From: Lumbricus terrestris
Taxonomy: Eukaryota > Annelida > Clitellata > Crassiclitellata > Lumbricidae
Assembly (NCBI GenBank): GCA_949752735.1
Contig: OX457037.1
Location: 18,427,539 to 18,491,538 of the forward strand
Direction: 5' to 3'
Length of the DNA stretch: 64,000 bases
Of this stretch, positions 48,550 through 59,309 are shown piece by piece. A program made the position numbers and the translations under genes. Within the stretch, counting starts at the first letter, position 1; every line of letters starts with the position of its first letter. The notes under the pieces were generated by a model that saw only the letters and a program-made list of their open reading frames with translations, did not search any database and was not told the origin of the DNA.

Positions 48550-48690
48550 GGCTTCAAGGACGACTTGAGATGTCTGGAGATGTTATGGGAGGAAGCCGAA
48601 GAACTGGCGATGGACAACCCTGGACGAGTGGAGGAGATGCGTTGCCCGATGTGCAGACCTGCACGGGAAGGACTAAGTAACTAAGTAAGT
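48550..48690 (+). pseudogene. LINE ORF2 C-terminal fragment
   Basis: RGFKDDLRCLEMLWEEAEEL then MRCPMCRPAREGLSN in frame, ending in AAGTAACTAAGTAAGTAA. It matches 36545-36620 and 30830-30905. Confidence 0.65.
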
Positions 48691-49039
48691 AATTTCTATT
48701 TGCAAAAACTTCGATGCCATTCTGTTCGACTGCTCTTGTGTGATCTGGCAAAGTGGCAAGGAGCTCCTCTGATGAGGCTTCTTGGAGAGGCACTCTAAAA
48801 ATAAGCATTTGCTATTGAGATGTCCGAATAATACAGTGACTGACTTATGTATCTATTGGGATGACCACAACTCAGGAAAACTCAGGGAATTTCTTAAATA
48901 TTCTGGTAAAGTCACGGAACTCTCAGGGAATTCTTCCAGCATTAAAAGAATTTGTTCATATCTTTTTGATGTATCATTTTAAACTTGCATTTTGTACGGA
49001 TTGCATTACATTTCTATGCGGCCATGAGTGCAAAAAAGT

Positions 49040-49570
49040 GTAATATAGTTGATTTCGACCTTGGAAGATTTGCAGCAGGTTGGCAGAATTCCTGTGCTTA
49101 AAGGGTGGCAGTGTTTATGAGCGCAACTTCGTAGATCTTGTTGAAAGTGTTTACAAGTCAGATAACTTTCTCTCTACAGTTGCAGATAATGTAGAAACGC
49201 AATATTTTTCACTTTTCAGCATAGATATGAACAACGAAGATAAAACCACTTCATATACAGCAAATTCTACTTTGAGCTTTCGAACTAAGTGTGCAGACAT
49301 TTTGCATGTCATCAAATTGATTATTGTGTTGTCATGCAATGTGTCAGTAGAAAGTGATTTCAGTGTTAATGGTTGGCATGCTGGAGGAAAATGTCAGCAA
49401 AACATCTCTAGTTGCTGAGTGCATGGTTTTTGATTCCATCAATGATGGTATAACAGAAATAGCTATTTATAAACGAATGCTGCTGTACATACGTGGTGCT
49501 AGAGCTTAATATGAAGTTCTAGCAGTAACTGCAAGCAAAGCCGTGTAAGTGAGACATGATGCAAAATCCG
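49040..49570 (+). pseudogene. hAT-type transposase C-terminal region, frameshifted
   Basis: The frame from 49232 reads NEDKTTSYTANSTL, ADILHVIKLIIVLSCNVSVE and SDFSVN. This matches the hAT C-terminal dimerisation pattern (VL..N..VE..FSVN). A frameshift near 49378 continues it as MLEENVSKTSLVAECMVFDS and MLLYIRGARA. The usual upstream catalytic region is not recognisable. It lies just left of a second, different hAT copy. Confidence 0.7.
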
Positions 49571-50211
49571 CTTCGAAGGGAAATGGTTCAGATCAAATAT
49601 TTTGAGGCAACGAAAGCCAAGCTGGCTGGAGATTAAGGCGATTTTTTAAACCTTAAGCATTAGATAGAGGAGTCAGAGAAACCGGACTGCACTGTATTGG
49701 GTCAAAGTAATTTTGACTAGGTTGCTTTGCAACATGTATAAAGTTTGGGTCAGTCCATGTGAAATCACCAAGAGGGCCTGTAACTGACCTATAGATCTCA
49801 GATTTGGCTGTAATTTTGCTATTTTGTAGTTGATATGTTTCTACGTCATATTCAAAGTTTTAGATGTCTCTCTGCGTGTCTGTATTTTAACCTTGATGGA
49901 TGAAGAGGGGTGTGAAGCCAGACTTGTTGTCCTCGAGACCAAAGTCTTGGTCTCGAGTGCGCTGGAGTTCGGTTTTAAAAGTCTTGGTCTTGAGAATAAA
50001 AGTCTTGGTCTTGAGAATAAAAGTCTTGGTCTTGATCTTGGTCTTGAGGTTCAAAGTCTTGGTCTTGGTTTTTCAAGACCAAGACCTGCCTTCACTGCCC
50101 TTCAGTATTAACATTGAATAATCAGGGTGATTTTTAAGGTCGTGGGTCCGATGTAAAATTGTCATTCACCGCCACGAAAAAGGCCAAGCCTCTTCGCGTC
50201 CTACGACAAAT

Positions 50212-50848
50212 CGTGACCTGACAATTAACTTCGCGTATGTCCATTGTCCACTTTTGTGAATTCCGAGAAAAACGAGGTAGAAGTTTCGCAATTTTGGACG
50301 CCAAAAAAAGATATTCAGTGCAATAGAACTTCTGGCAAAGACGTCATATTAAAGCATCGACATTAATTAAAGGATGTTGCATTAAAATTAAACTGAAATT
50401 TAGAACGGTTTTGTGAAATTTTGGAAAATGTTGTTTCATATAGATTTAAATCAATTGCAAGTAATCCTGACGAGAAAAAATTTGAAAAAATTCAAATAAT
50501 AAAAGAAAGCAATACACAATCATTTGCGACTTTGTTCGTTTCAATTTTCGCAAGTTTAATACCATTTTTAAATAAAAGAACGTTTTTATTCCCTGGACAT
50601 ACGACACAAAGAAGTGCAGGGTAATGATGTCGTATCTCCTTATCGTCCAATCAGCAACGAGCTTTCTCTGGAGATACGACAAAAGCAACACTGAAATTGG
50701 ACATACGACAAGTAGTTTACGTTGAATATCTTTAAAACGACTTGTCGTATCTCCTAACGGTTAACAGTGAAGAAAGATAAATAATGTTTTCCTAAAAATC
50801 AAGTCTAAAGTCGATTTTGAAAAAAATGGACATACGCGTCAGGTCACG
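50212..50848. mobile_element. inverted-repeat element nested in the hAT copy
   Basis: CGTGACCTGA and CGCGTATGTCCA on the left pair with TGGACATACGCGTCAGGTCACG on the right. The interior repeats GGACATACGACA and GTCGTATCTCC several times in both orientations. No clear target duplication or known superfamily. Confidence 0.6.
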
Positions 50849-50916
50849 AAATATCTGCGGACGGATACAATTCCAGCTGGTCAGGAAATAGGCTACCATC
50901 GGCAGCAGCAACAGTT

Positions 50917-51177
50917 ATGTTGTATCTGGAAGCGCTGCCAAGACTCGTATCAGAAGCCAGGCGGTCAGATACGCCATGGCAGGATTTTAAAAAAGGCTCA
51001 CGATTTCTAAATTTATATCCAGTGCTTGAAAATATGCTGTGCGTGCCAGCAACTTCAGCACCTGTAGAACGTATTTTTTCGCATGGTGGAATTTTCATGA
51101 GGCCACACCGGGCACGCCTTGGTCAGAAAATTTTGAGTGAATTGGTTCTGTTAAAATGCAACAGCCATTTGCAATAA
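50917..51177 (+). pseudogene. hAT transposase C-terminal dimerisation domain
   Basis: The ORF includes DTPWQDFKKGSRFLNLYPVL, then ENMLCVPATSAPVERIFSHG and ending residues LSELVLLKCN. This is the Dimer_Tnp_hAT pattern (W, LA..L..PATSA..ER.FS..G, R..L, L..L..N), as in ZBED-type proteins. In-frame sequence continues upstream to about 50849, where the nested element begins. BED finger and RNase-H-like core are lost, so it cannot be autonomous. Confidence 0.85.
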
Positions 51178-52187
51178 CATTGCACATAATCACATAAAGG
51201 AGTTTTGTAGGCACGAACTAAACTCGGAATTCTCTGCAGTTTGGTTATAGAGTTGCTTTGTTTGGATAAAATACGTTTTCATTAAGATAGCAGAACTTGC
51301 ATTTTCGCAAGGTCTTGTCTTGGTCTTGAGACCAAAAGTCTTGGTCTTGTCTTGGTCTTGAGTGCAAAAGTCTTGGTCTTGGTCTTGAGAATAAAAGTCT
51401 TGGTCTTGGGCTTGAGGTTCAAAGTCTTGGTCTTGGTCTTGAGGTTTTAGGTCTTGACAACAACACTGTGTGAAGCACTCACAGCATGTTTAAACGTGGT
51501 GTCTAGTTCAGAGGCCAGTATCCCATGTAGTGTTGCAAAATTTCGTTATTTTGTTCACTTTTAGATCGAAACAGATAGTTTTGCACTAACATGGTTGCAA
51601 AAACACAGTCACAAGTCTAAATTGGCATTATTCATGGCATTAAAACTTTGCAATCATTTCTGAGGCCTTCACTGCAACAATGCAATGAATATTTGCCGAT
51701 TTAGACTTGCGACTTTGTTTTTGGTCACTTGCACCCATATAAGTGCAAAGATATTTGTTTCAATTAAAAATGAATCAGAAAGTACACCAAAAGTTGAACA
51801 AAATTTTAAAAAATGTAACTATGTGCATTCATTACTGAGGTACTGGCTCCTGAACTAGGCACCACGTTTAAACAAGTCACGATTGCTCAACGCCCCTCTA
51901 CATCCGTCAGGGAAAAATACAGTGGTGATAGGCTTCTAAATTTTGTAATATGATGTACAAACATAAAAATTATAAAATAGCAAAATTACACAAAATCTGA
52001 GATGATCAGTTTGCAAGCTACTGCACATTATGATGATTTCACATGGACAGTTTCTGACTTGTTAGTCCAATTATTGCATTTGGATACTTTAAATTAAGTT
52101 GACATTTGTTGGTTTGGTCTAGTTTGATAAGATGATAGGAGTACTGCACAAATATTTATTCTTTTTGCTTATATTATTTGGTATTAT

Positions 52188-52206
52188 TTTGGACCACCCT
52201 GTATAT
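52188..52206. mobile_element. possible mariner-like terminus
   Basis: TTTTGGACCACCCTGTATA reads, on the other strand, TACAGGGTGGTCCAAAA, a mariner/Tc1-type end with a TA border. The other end is not found. A similar start, ACAGGGTGGGCCACAAA, lies at 61181. Confidence 0.4.
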
Positions 52207-52224
52207 TTATTTAGTATCATTGTA

Positions 52225-52450
52225 TATTTGGGTGTTGCATTGGATAACACATTGGCGTGAATATCAGCGATGCCGAGTTCGATTCTCAAAGTCCTCATGG
52301 GATAGATGTGCTTTGTAGGATGCTATTAGTTCGATTGCTGGCTGTCTGTTCTGTTAGTATTTAAGATTGATGTTTTCTAGGATTGTTTCATACAATCATA
52401 CTGCATTTGCCAGTATGAATTCAATACAGAAAAATGTTATTATTTTTTGG
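52225..52450 (+). mobile_element. tRNA-derived SINE, family 3, copy 2
   Basis: GCATTGGATAACACATTGGC head and GAGTTCGATTCTC B-box, then GGCTGTCTGTTCTGTTAGTA in the body, as in 42365-42605. It ends in TTATTATTTTTTGG. Confidence 0.6.
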
Positions 52451-52454
52451 CTAC

Positions 52455-54240
52455 CCTGGATAGTGTATATGTATGTATGTATCTAAAAGATTAATACATG
52501 GCAACATTTGAGCACCTCGTGAAAGTGTGGTTGTGATTAGGCTAGTATAGGTATAGGAGCACTTTTTATTGAATAATAATATTAATACATTGCTCATTTT
52601 TACCCAAAGAGAGGCTAAATTGTTTTAACTTACTTGCTTTGTCATTACTGCTGTAGATGCTGTTCACACGAATGAACTAGCTGCCTCTGCAAATTACACG
52701 GCAGTTGAAGAAATCGTGGTTTCGAAGGATAAGACATAGAGTGTTTAGAAGGAAAAGACGTTACATGAACTGTCGGTGTTACGGCGGTCGTTGGTTGGTG
52801 ATGGTGTCTCACTTCCAATGAGCATGGCATTGATCTTGAAGTGGAACAAGAGTGCCCATTGAGCAGCGAGGATCTCTACCCGAGGATGTCAGAGCTGCAG
52901 GAGAGGAGCGTTGAATTCCTATCATCCACATGGAGTGGCATTATCTTCCAACCTTCGAACCTTCCATCCATTCCCAAGCCCTTGGCAGCGCAAATTGACT
53001 GATGCGCAAGGAAGCTATTGCTATATAATGCTCTCTTGTGTTGATATTTACCAGTACTAGAATAGCTAGAAAGTTGGGGTGTCACATAATGGAACTTTAT
53101 TTTCTGTTTACTGAAATTATAATTCTATCTAGCTACATTCTAATAATGTATTGCATTATTGTATATTATTGTATCATATCGTCTTGTTTATTTTAATTTT
53201 CAAATATTTTTGTTGTGTATAGATAGGTGTATTTTTGTCATTTCATATACATGTATATGTGTATATCATATGTACTATATATTTTGCTAATTGATTAAAT
53301 TCTCTTGTTGTTATGACACTTAACATCACTTTGGCTTGTTAGCGCAAAGAGCGCCTCCGAGTAGTTTCTTGAAGACATGCAACATAAATACTCGGTATGG
53401 AATGAATACGTATATATTTGTTTAGTATAATAGGGACGGGTTTAGGGTGATTTTAGCACTCTGGCACAAAGAGCGCATGGACGCGGATTTCAACCTTCTA
53501 TTCGGCAGATGTCATAATTAAACTGAGCCGTGATATGTGATGGAAGCCTGGCCTGCATGGCTGTCGTTAGTTGAAATCAACTCCTGCAATGACTTGTTAC
53601 TGCAGGAGTCATTCATACCCCGAATTGTGATCACAATGCAGCTTGAAATTAAACGAAGATATTACGGTAGATATTTTATTATTTCAACTGATGCCACAGC
53701 TTAATTGAAGTTAGTGTCATTTGAACTAATGATCACATGGTAAAGGTTTCAAATTGAACTGGCAGTCATGCAAGGCTCGATTATACCCTGCTCATTTTAC
53801 CAGCACATCTGCCAAATGTAAGGCTGAGCCAACCCTTGGGTGGGTATTGGGGAGCTATACTCTGTTTGTGCACTCTTTATGCCAGAGTTTTTCTCTTAGA
53901 TACTCTAAAAATCCCTTCACTTGTGTTATTAAATATGGTTTAATTATTTAATATTTCATTAAGAACCAGGTTTGTTATTTTTTATGAAATTGGTGCGAAA
54001 GGTTTTTCAGCGTATAATGTCTACGCACTACGGTTGCTGCTTCTCTTTTTTTATCCAGTTACTGTTATGTTTCTGTGGTTACTCATTTTATTTTAGATGG
54101 ACACATATTTATTATGTTAGTGTTGTTGCTGATATTTGTGTTATACTAGATATGCTATCTGCTTAGAGTGCAAAGGCACTATTTCCACATTTTTGAAAAA
54201 TTTGTCTTTTGCTACCCATGCATGTAATGCTTAAATGTGT
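52455..54240. other. no recognised gene; LINE-tail fragment
   Basis: AAGAGCGCCTCCGAGTAGTT with TGGAATGAAT near 53345-53405 is a decayed LINE 3' end. ORFs at 53754-54166 are hydrophobic and AT-driven, with no recognised similarity. Confidence 0.4.
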
Positions 54241-54249
54241 AGAGATTAT

Positions 54250-54729
54250 GGTTCCATGACAAATGGTTCACCGACAACTGGTTCAATGACAAATGGTTCA
54301 CGGACAATTCGTTCACCGACAGCTGGTTCACGACAATTGCTACACGACAATATTATTGGAGCTATACTGATGAAAATGTTCTTGCTTAAATTGGAACTGG
54401 ATTGATGAAAAACGCTTGTGAAATGGAAGCTGGGTAATGGTATTTTTATATCTGAAATAGAAGCTGGATTAATGAATAGAATGCTTGATAAATGGAAGCT
54501 GGATTGATGGATTCATGTATTTTAACATGCATCAAGCTTCCAATTCTCAAGCGCTTTATCATTAATCCGGCTTCCATTTCTCAAGCGTTATTTTTGTCAA
54601 TCCAGCTTATTTTTCACCTATAAGGAACCTTCATCCAGCTTCCATTCACCATTTGCCGGTGAGCCAATAATACTGTCGTGAACCAGTTGTCGGTGAACGA
54701 ATTGTCCGTGAACCAGTTGTCGTGACACC
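54250..54729. mobile_element. foldback element 2 with minisatellite core
   Basis: A 9-bp duplication AGAGATTAT (54241-54249 and 54730-54738) flanks long inverted repeats. These are built from GGTTCACCGACAACTGG, GACAATTCGTTCACCGACA and related units. The core holds GCTGGATTGATGAAAA units on the left and the inverted TCATCCAGCTTCCATT units on the right, meeting at about 54520-54540. The 9-bp duplication would fit a Mutator-like mechanism. Confidence 0.85.
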
Positions 54730-55157
54730 AGAGATTATATTGTCTGAGTGTAAATAATAGCACAGCAGCTATTTGATTATTTAAGCGCTATCTCCAATGC
54801 CCTAGCTTATCTTTGAATTGTGCAACATACGGTTCTAATGACACATGCTTTGCGTTTCAGTAAATATGACTGTTTGTACATGCAATGATTGTCAACGGGC
54901 GCATTTTTCATCATAATCAAAATGAATTTTGAACCAAATATAGTGTTCATTAGTCCATGAAACTATATACCGATACAAGTTCTGTTAAAGTCACAGAGTT
55001 CTAAGTAAAAATGATTAATTAATGTCATTTTGCATTAGCATCATATATTTTGAAAGTTTTCCTGTGCGTAGGTAGAAAATGTCAGCACAGTCTTCCATAC
55101 TGAATTGTCCAGCTGGTATTCTCGTGCGCTGTTACTGCGTGCTTGAGGTGCTTGCAC

Positions 55158-55435
55158 TTAGCAGAGTACATGTTTCAATGGAACCCAGCACATGTCATCA
55201 TGCCGTGGCCAAGTCAGACGATAGGCTGCCTTTCTTTTTGCACTGGTCATAAATTTGACAAGTACATCCTCTTCTTCTGACCGGTCTGTTATTATTAATC
55301 CAATGTACCAGTTGTTGTCATATACTGCTGCCACATACAACCCAGCTGGACACGTAGTAGCATCCAATCTGAAGGTCTCAGTTGCTACCTCTGAATCGTT
55401 TGTCAATAGATACTCCTCACATGAGTATTAGGCCT
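55158..55435 (-). pseudogene. C-terminal exon of a repeat-type protein of unknown function
   Basis: The frame reads EEYLLTNDSEVATETFRLDA, then AGLYVAAVYDNNWYIGLI, EEEDVLVKFMTSA and HDDMCWVPLKHVLC before the stop. The G.YVA..YD..W..G motif followed by a WP..DD.CWVPL end is a pattern I associate with multi-copy invertebrate proteins of unknown function, many transposon linked, possibly a small barrel domain. No upstream exons were identified. Confidence 0.5.
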
Positions 55436-55516
55436 AGACTCTTTGAAACAGGGATAAAAAGATGATGGCAGCACTATACCTCTCTTCCAACTTGAAGTCT
55501 TTTGCATGCTGCTCAA

Positions 55517-55694
55517 TTGATCGGGGCTTGCAGACTTGCACGTGCAACTTTGTGGTGGGTCAGGTTAACAAAGTTATTGTTTTTTTATATGAACTTTGAC
55601 TATGATGCTGCATCACATGGAAAAGTCCTTGTGATGGAATTGGACGAACAGTAAAGTGACTGGCTGCACGTGCAAGTCTGCAAGCCCCGATCAA
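55517..55694. mobile_element. 178-bp inverted-repeat element
   Basis: Perfect 30-base inverted repeats begin TTGATCGGGGCTTGCAGACT and end at ACGTGCA. No target duplication is evident. It ends only 9 bases before the duplication of foldback element 3. Confidence 0.75.
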
Positions 55695-55711
55695 TGATCG
55701 GATTTTGACTC

Positions 55712-56308
55712 GGTAAAACTGTATTTTAGCGTATTTTATTACGTCAAAATCGATATCATGTATTTTAGCGTATTTTATTATTTAGCGTTTGTATTTACAT
55801 ATTCCGTTGATGAAAAAAGTGACAAACAGACAAAATTGAGTGATATTGAAAGCTGGATTGGTGAAAACTTCTTGGTGAAATAGAAGCTGAATTGATGAGA
55901 AAACACTTGAGAAATGGAAGGTAGGCTATCTAATGGCTGACATAGCAGCTGGATGGACAAAAATAACGCTCGAGAAATGGAAACGGAAGTGATGAAAAGG
56001 TTGCTTGAGAAATAGAAGTTGGATTGATGAAAATTATTTCCCTTAAATAGAAGCAGGTTGCTGAAAAGATACTTAATTAAATGAGAGCTTGGCTGATGAC
56101 AAATAATTGTTATTTAAATAGAATCAGGATTGATGAAAAAATTGTTGCTGCAACAGAAGCTGGATTGACGAAAGTGATACATGCCAAGGTAGAAGTCGGA
56201 TTGATGAAAATACCTATGGAAATTCGAAAACGCAACCAAACAATAAAATACGCTATTTATTTTTAGCTAAGCGGTTTCGAATAAAATACGCTAAAATGCA
56301 GTTTTACC
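55712..56308. mobile_element. foldback element 3 with minisatellite core
   Basis: An exact 8-bp duplication TTTGACTC (55704-55711 and 56309-56316) flanks inverted repeats starting GGTAAAACTG and ATTTTAGCGTATTTTATT. The core (about 55845-56215) is a tandem array of GAAATAGAAGCTGGATTGAT-type units, the same as in 28895-29473 and 54250-54729. Confidence 0.85.
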
Positions 56309-56319
56309 TTTGACTCCAC

Positions 56320-56895
56320 ATGACCGATACATAATGGAAATAAAAACATCAAAGGCATTCATTTCTTCTGGATTTATAAAGCATCACTTGAGCAGCCTAT
56401 AATACTAGGCCATTGGAATGTGAGAAACGATTTCGTATAAAATACCCATCCCTTTACACGCTTAGCTAAAATAGTAGGCCTAGGCACAAATAAGTTACAC
56501 AATCCATAATTTATTATCACGAAAATGGATTGAATTTTTTAAAAGTTATTGCGTAAACATTAGCCTGTATGCCACAAAATGGTCGAACTAATAACTTGAG
56601 TCAACATGTAGCAGTGGTGGCACATTATCACTAATTTTTTTGTCTTACTACCGCTTGAATTGAATTGTATTGCGGGTTGTAAAGTTTATGTTTTTGAATG
56701 GAAAAATGGCTACTTTCGTCTATTTTAAACAGCACAAAGCTGTCGTCCTTGCTATTTATTAGGTCATACATTAGACTTAAGCCTACGTATTTGCCAGTTA
56801 GTTGGCGTACGGCTAGTAGGCTACCGTATAATATTATAGCCTAGCGTAACGGAGATTGGCGATGACCTCTATCTCTGCCTCTCTTTTATAATCAA
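56320..56895. other. no gene seen
   Basis: AT-rich; nothing recognised. Confidence 0.4.
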
Positions 56896-56903
56896 ATCAT
56901 TGG

Positions 56904-57060
56904 CATGGGCGGAGTTTATCAAGGGCTAGTGGGCTAAAGCCCCCCCCCCCAAGAAGACCCAGATTCATTTATTTCACGGTGTAAATTGTATCTTTTCCCG
57001 GGCTTAACCCCCGAAGAAGGCTTCAGCCCCTCCAAGAACGGAAACCAAACTCCGCCCATG
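56904..57060. mobile_element. hAT-like MITE, CATGGGCGGAG family, copy 1
   Basis: Ends CATGGGCGGAGTTTATCAAG and, inward from the right, CATGGGCGGAGTTTGGTTTC. Flanks ATCATTGG and GTCATTTG agree at six of eight positions, a decayed target duplication. The interior contains GGGCTAAAGCCCC and GGCTTCAGCCCC. Confidence 0.8.
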
Positions 57061-57298
57061 GTCATTTGTTATGCCTAATATCGTTCAACGATTAAGCAAA
57101 TCCAAATATTATGTACCGTAAGTGAGTAAGCAAGCCTTTATTCTACCAGCTGCACTCCGCATACTAGCGTTTATCATAGGCCTAGCCTACTTTTAAGCTA
57201 TAGCCTATAGAGGAGCTTATTTTAACATGTTATTTAAACGCTAAGGGAGCCGTGCAGGATTAGGCTAGCCTAGACGAACTTCGAATAGGCTAAAATAG

Positions 57299-57718
57299 CA
57301 GTGGCGGCGCTAGGGGGCTGGGGGCTAAGCCCCCCTACAAGAGGCTCAGCCCCCCCCAAAAGGGCCATTAAAATTTTCACACTGAAATATCCACGATTTT
57401 CGGTTGATGACTAAAAAAGTCGTCAGAAATTTTGGCGGCAAAAATGGAAAATTTTCACGAGATTTCGTCGATGACTAAAAAAAAGAAAAAAGGTCGTCAA
57501 AAATTTTGGCGGCGAAAATGGAAAATTTTCAGGAGATTTCGGTCGATGACCTAAAAAAGGACGTGAGAAATTTTGGCGGCGAAAATGGAAAATTTTCATG
57601 AGATTTCGGTCGATGACCTAAAAAAAGTTCGTCGCATATTTTTTGGCGGCGAAAATCAAAAATTTTCGCCGCGAGGCTTCAGCCCCCCCTCCAAACTGAA
57701 ATCCTGGCGCCGCCACTG
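57299..57718. mobile_element. hAT-like MITE, CAGTGGCGGC family, copy 2, expanded
   Basis: An exact duplication TAAAATAG (57291-57298 and 57719-57726) flanks ends CAGTGGCGGCGC and GGCGCCGCCACTG. The interior has about four tandem units of roughly 65-70 bases built on GATTTCGGTCGATGACCTAA and TTTTGGCGGCGAAAATGG. Confidence 0.92.
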
Positions 57719-57904
57719 TAAAATAGGTTTACCAGCCACACATCACTTTGTACGAGAATCCGTTGGCATGGTTCTCCATGTTAACGTACGGTAGGCCTAG
57801 CCTACCTTGTCTTTGGTGCCTCTTCTAATAATGCTATTATTCGAGCTGAGTCTGTTTTCGACCATCTATTTATTCGTTTTGACTTTAACGTCAGTTAGAT
57901 TAGG

Positions 57905-57975
57905 CTAGCGTCTCTGAATCGAAATCTTGAAAGGGCGCTGTATAAATTTTAGTCATAACTAAATAAATAATAAGT
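57905..57975 (+). mobile_element. LINE 3' tail fragment
   Basis: CTTGAAAGGGCGCTGTATAA followed by a TAAATAAATAA tail. Confidence 0.5.
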
Positions 57976-57979
57976 GGGC

Positions 57980-58930
57980 TTAAATAAATTGCTAGACCTA
58001 GTCGGTATGAATAAAGCAATCTGTTAGGCTAGGCTGCAGCTTTTTTCACGTTGTGGTCAAATAGGCTATAGGCCTACTTAACTGTAATAGGCTACTATCG
58101 TAGTGCAAGGAAATTATAATAGGAGTCTATAGGTCAACTGTTAACGTCATTGCTCGAATATACCTCTACTCGAAACGCAATTAAAGCAGTTGAGAAACGT
58201 TACGAATAGGCCTGTGATAAAACGTGTCTTAGGCATTAAAATGTGCAACGGAAGGATCTACGCCTATATGCATACTTTCACTTAGAATTAGGTTTGAGAT
58301 TCCAGTAGGCTATGCGTTGGAAATTAGGTTTTATATAGGATACATTCGTTCCTACCACCGTTCGTAGCGAAAAACCTCTCTTATGGTGAACGCCCTAAAA
58401 AAATGCGGAAAAAGCGGACATTCCCGTGTAACATTACTACACTTATTGAAAGAATGACAAATATTTTTACTATCAGTGATTATTATAGTGAAAATGCTAA
58501 TAATATCGAAAAAACCACATTTTCTGCACGTTGGCATTTTCAGTACTTCGATCTACGACGACTGTATGACAACCACTTGATTTTTTTGTCAAACTGAAAT
58601 TTTCATGCAACATGGTGCGTGGTTAACTTTTTAATTTATATTGCACCTGTGGGGATAACAGGGATGCCTCGGCTGTAAAAAAATTGGCAGTTGCCACTCA
58701 TTTTTAAGCGAATTACAGGCAAAACGTTAAGGAGGTATGGAAGTTGTTTAAAGTCACGTTACGGCTCGCTTTCAAAGTTTTCACGCGGTTTTTTAATAAA
58801 ATCGATACATGTGGCGGATAGTGCTATATTTTTGCCATACTCTGCAATACTAACTTACTTTCGAACGTTGAGATTAAATGTATTATTTATGTAAATGAGT
58901 TCTACCTTAGTCGAATATACCTCGCTTGAA
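57980..58930. other. no gene seen
   Basis: AT-rich with several TAGGCTA/TAGGCCTA motifs; no coding region recognised. Confidence 0.4.
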
Positions 58931-58934
58931 GGCT

Positions 58935-59082
<148 letters not shown>

Positions 59083-59309
59083 CAAAGCTCATAATTAGCC
59101 TATGATTATTATTAGGCACGTTTCTCGGTAGTGAATTAACGCTATCTTAATATTTAAGATGCTAACATTTTCATGTAAATTATAGACCTATACGCAGTGA
59201 ACTCACCAACATAATTATAAGCAATATTATACATGTAAATGGCCTATACATTTTGGTCACATGAACAATTGAACATGTAAGCTTACGCATAAACTCATTA
59301 CAATTTAAT

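Larger units (their letters stand above)
49919..51468 (+). mobile_element. hAT element with TIRs and 8-bp target duplication
   Basis: An exact duplication TGTGAAGC (49911-49918 and 51469-51476) flanks ends CAGACTTGTTGTCCTCGAG and, inward from the right, CAGTGTTGTTGTCAAGAC. Both subterminal regions consist of repeats of AAAGTCTTGGTCTTGAGAAT. Only the transposase C-terminus remains. A further inverted-repeat element (50212-50848) is nested inside. Confidence 0.88.
49745..52075. mobile_element. long foldback element split by a hAT insertion
   Basis: AGTCCATGTGAAATCA (49752) and TTTTGCTATTTTGTA (49813) on the left have inverted partners at 51955-52075 (TGATTTCACATGGAC, TATAAAATAGCAAAATTACA). After the insertion ends, GTTTAAACGTGGTGTCTAGT (about 51489) pairs with ACTAGGCACCACGTTTAAAC (about 51855). 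The loop also pairs (CAAGTCTAAATTGGCA with TGCCGATTTAGACTTG). Removing 49919-51468 restores one long hairpin. Confidence 0.75.

Noticed and set aside
53754..54166. Small membrane proteins
   Set aside because: Hydrophobic composition follows from AT-rich sequence; no conserved motif or supporting context.
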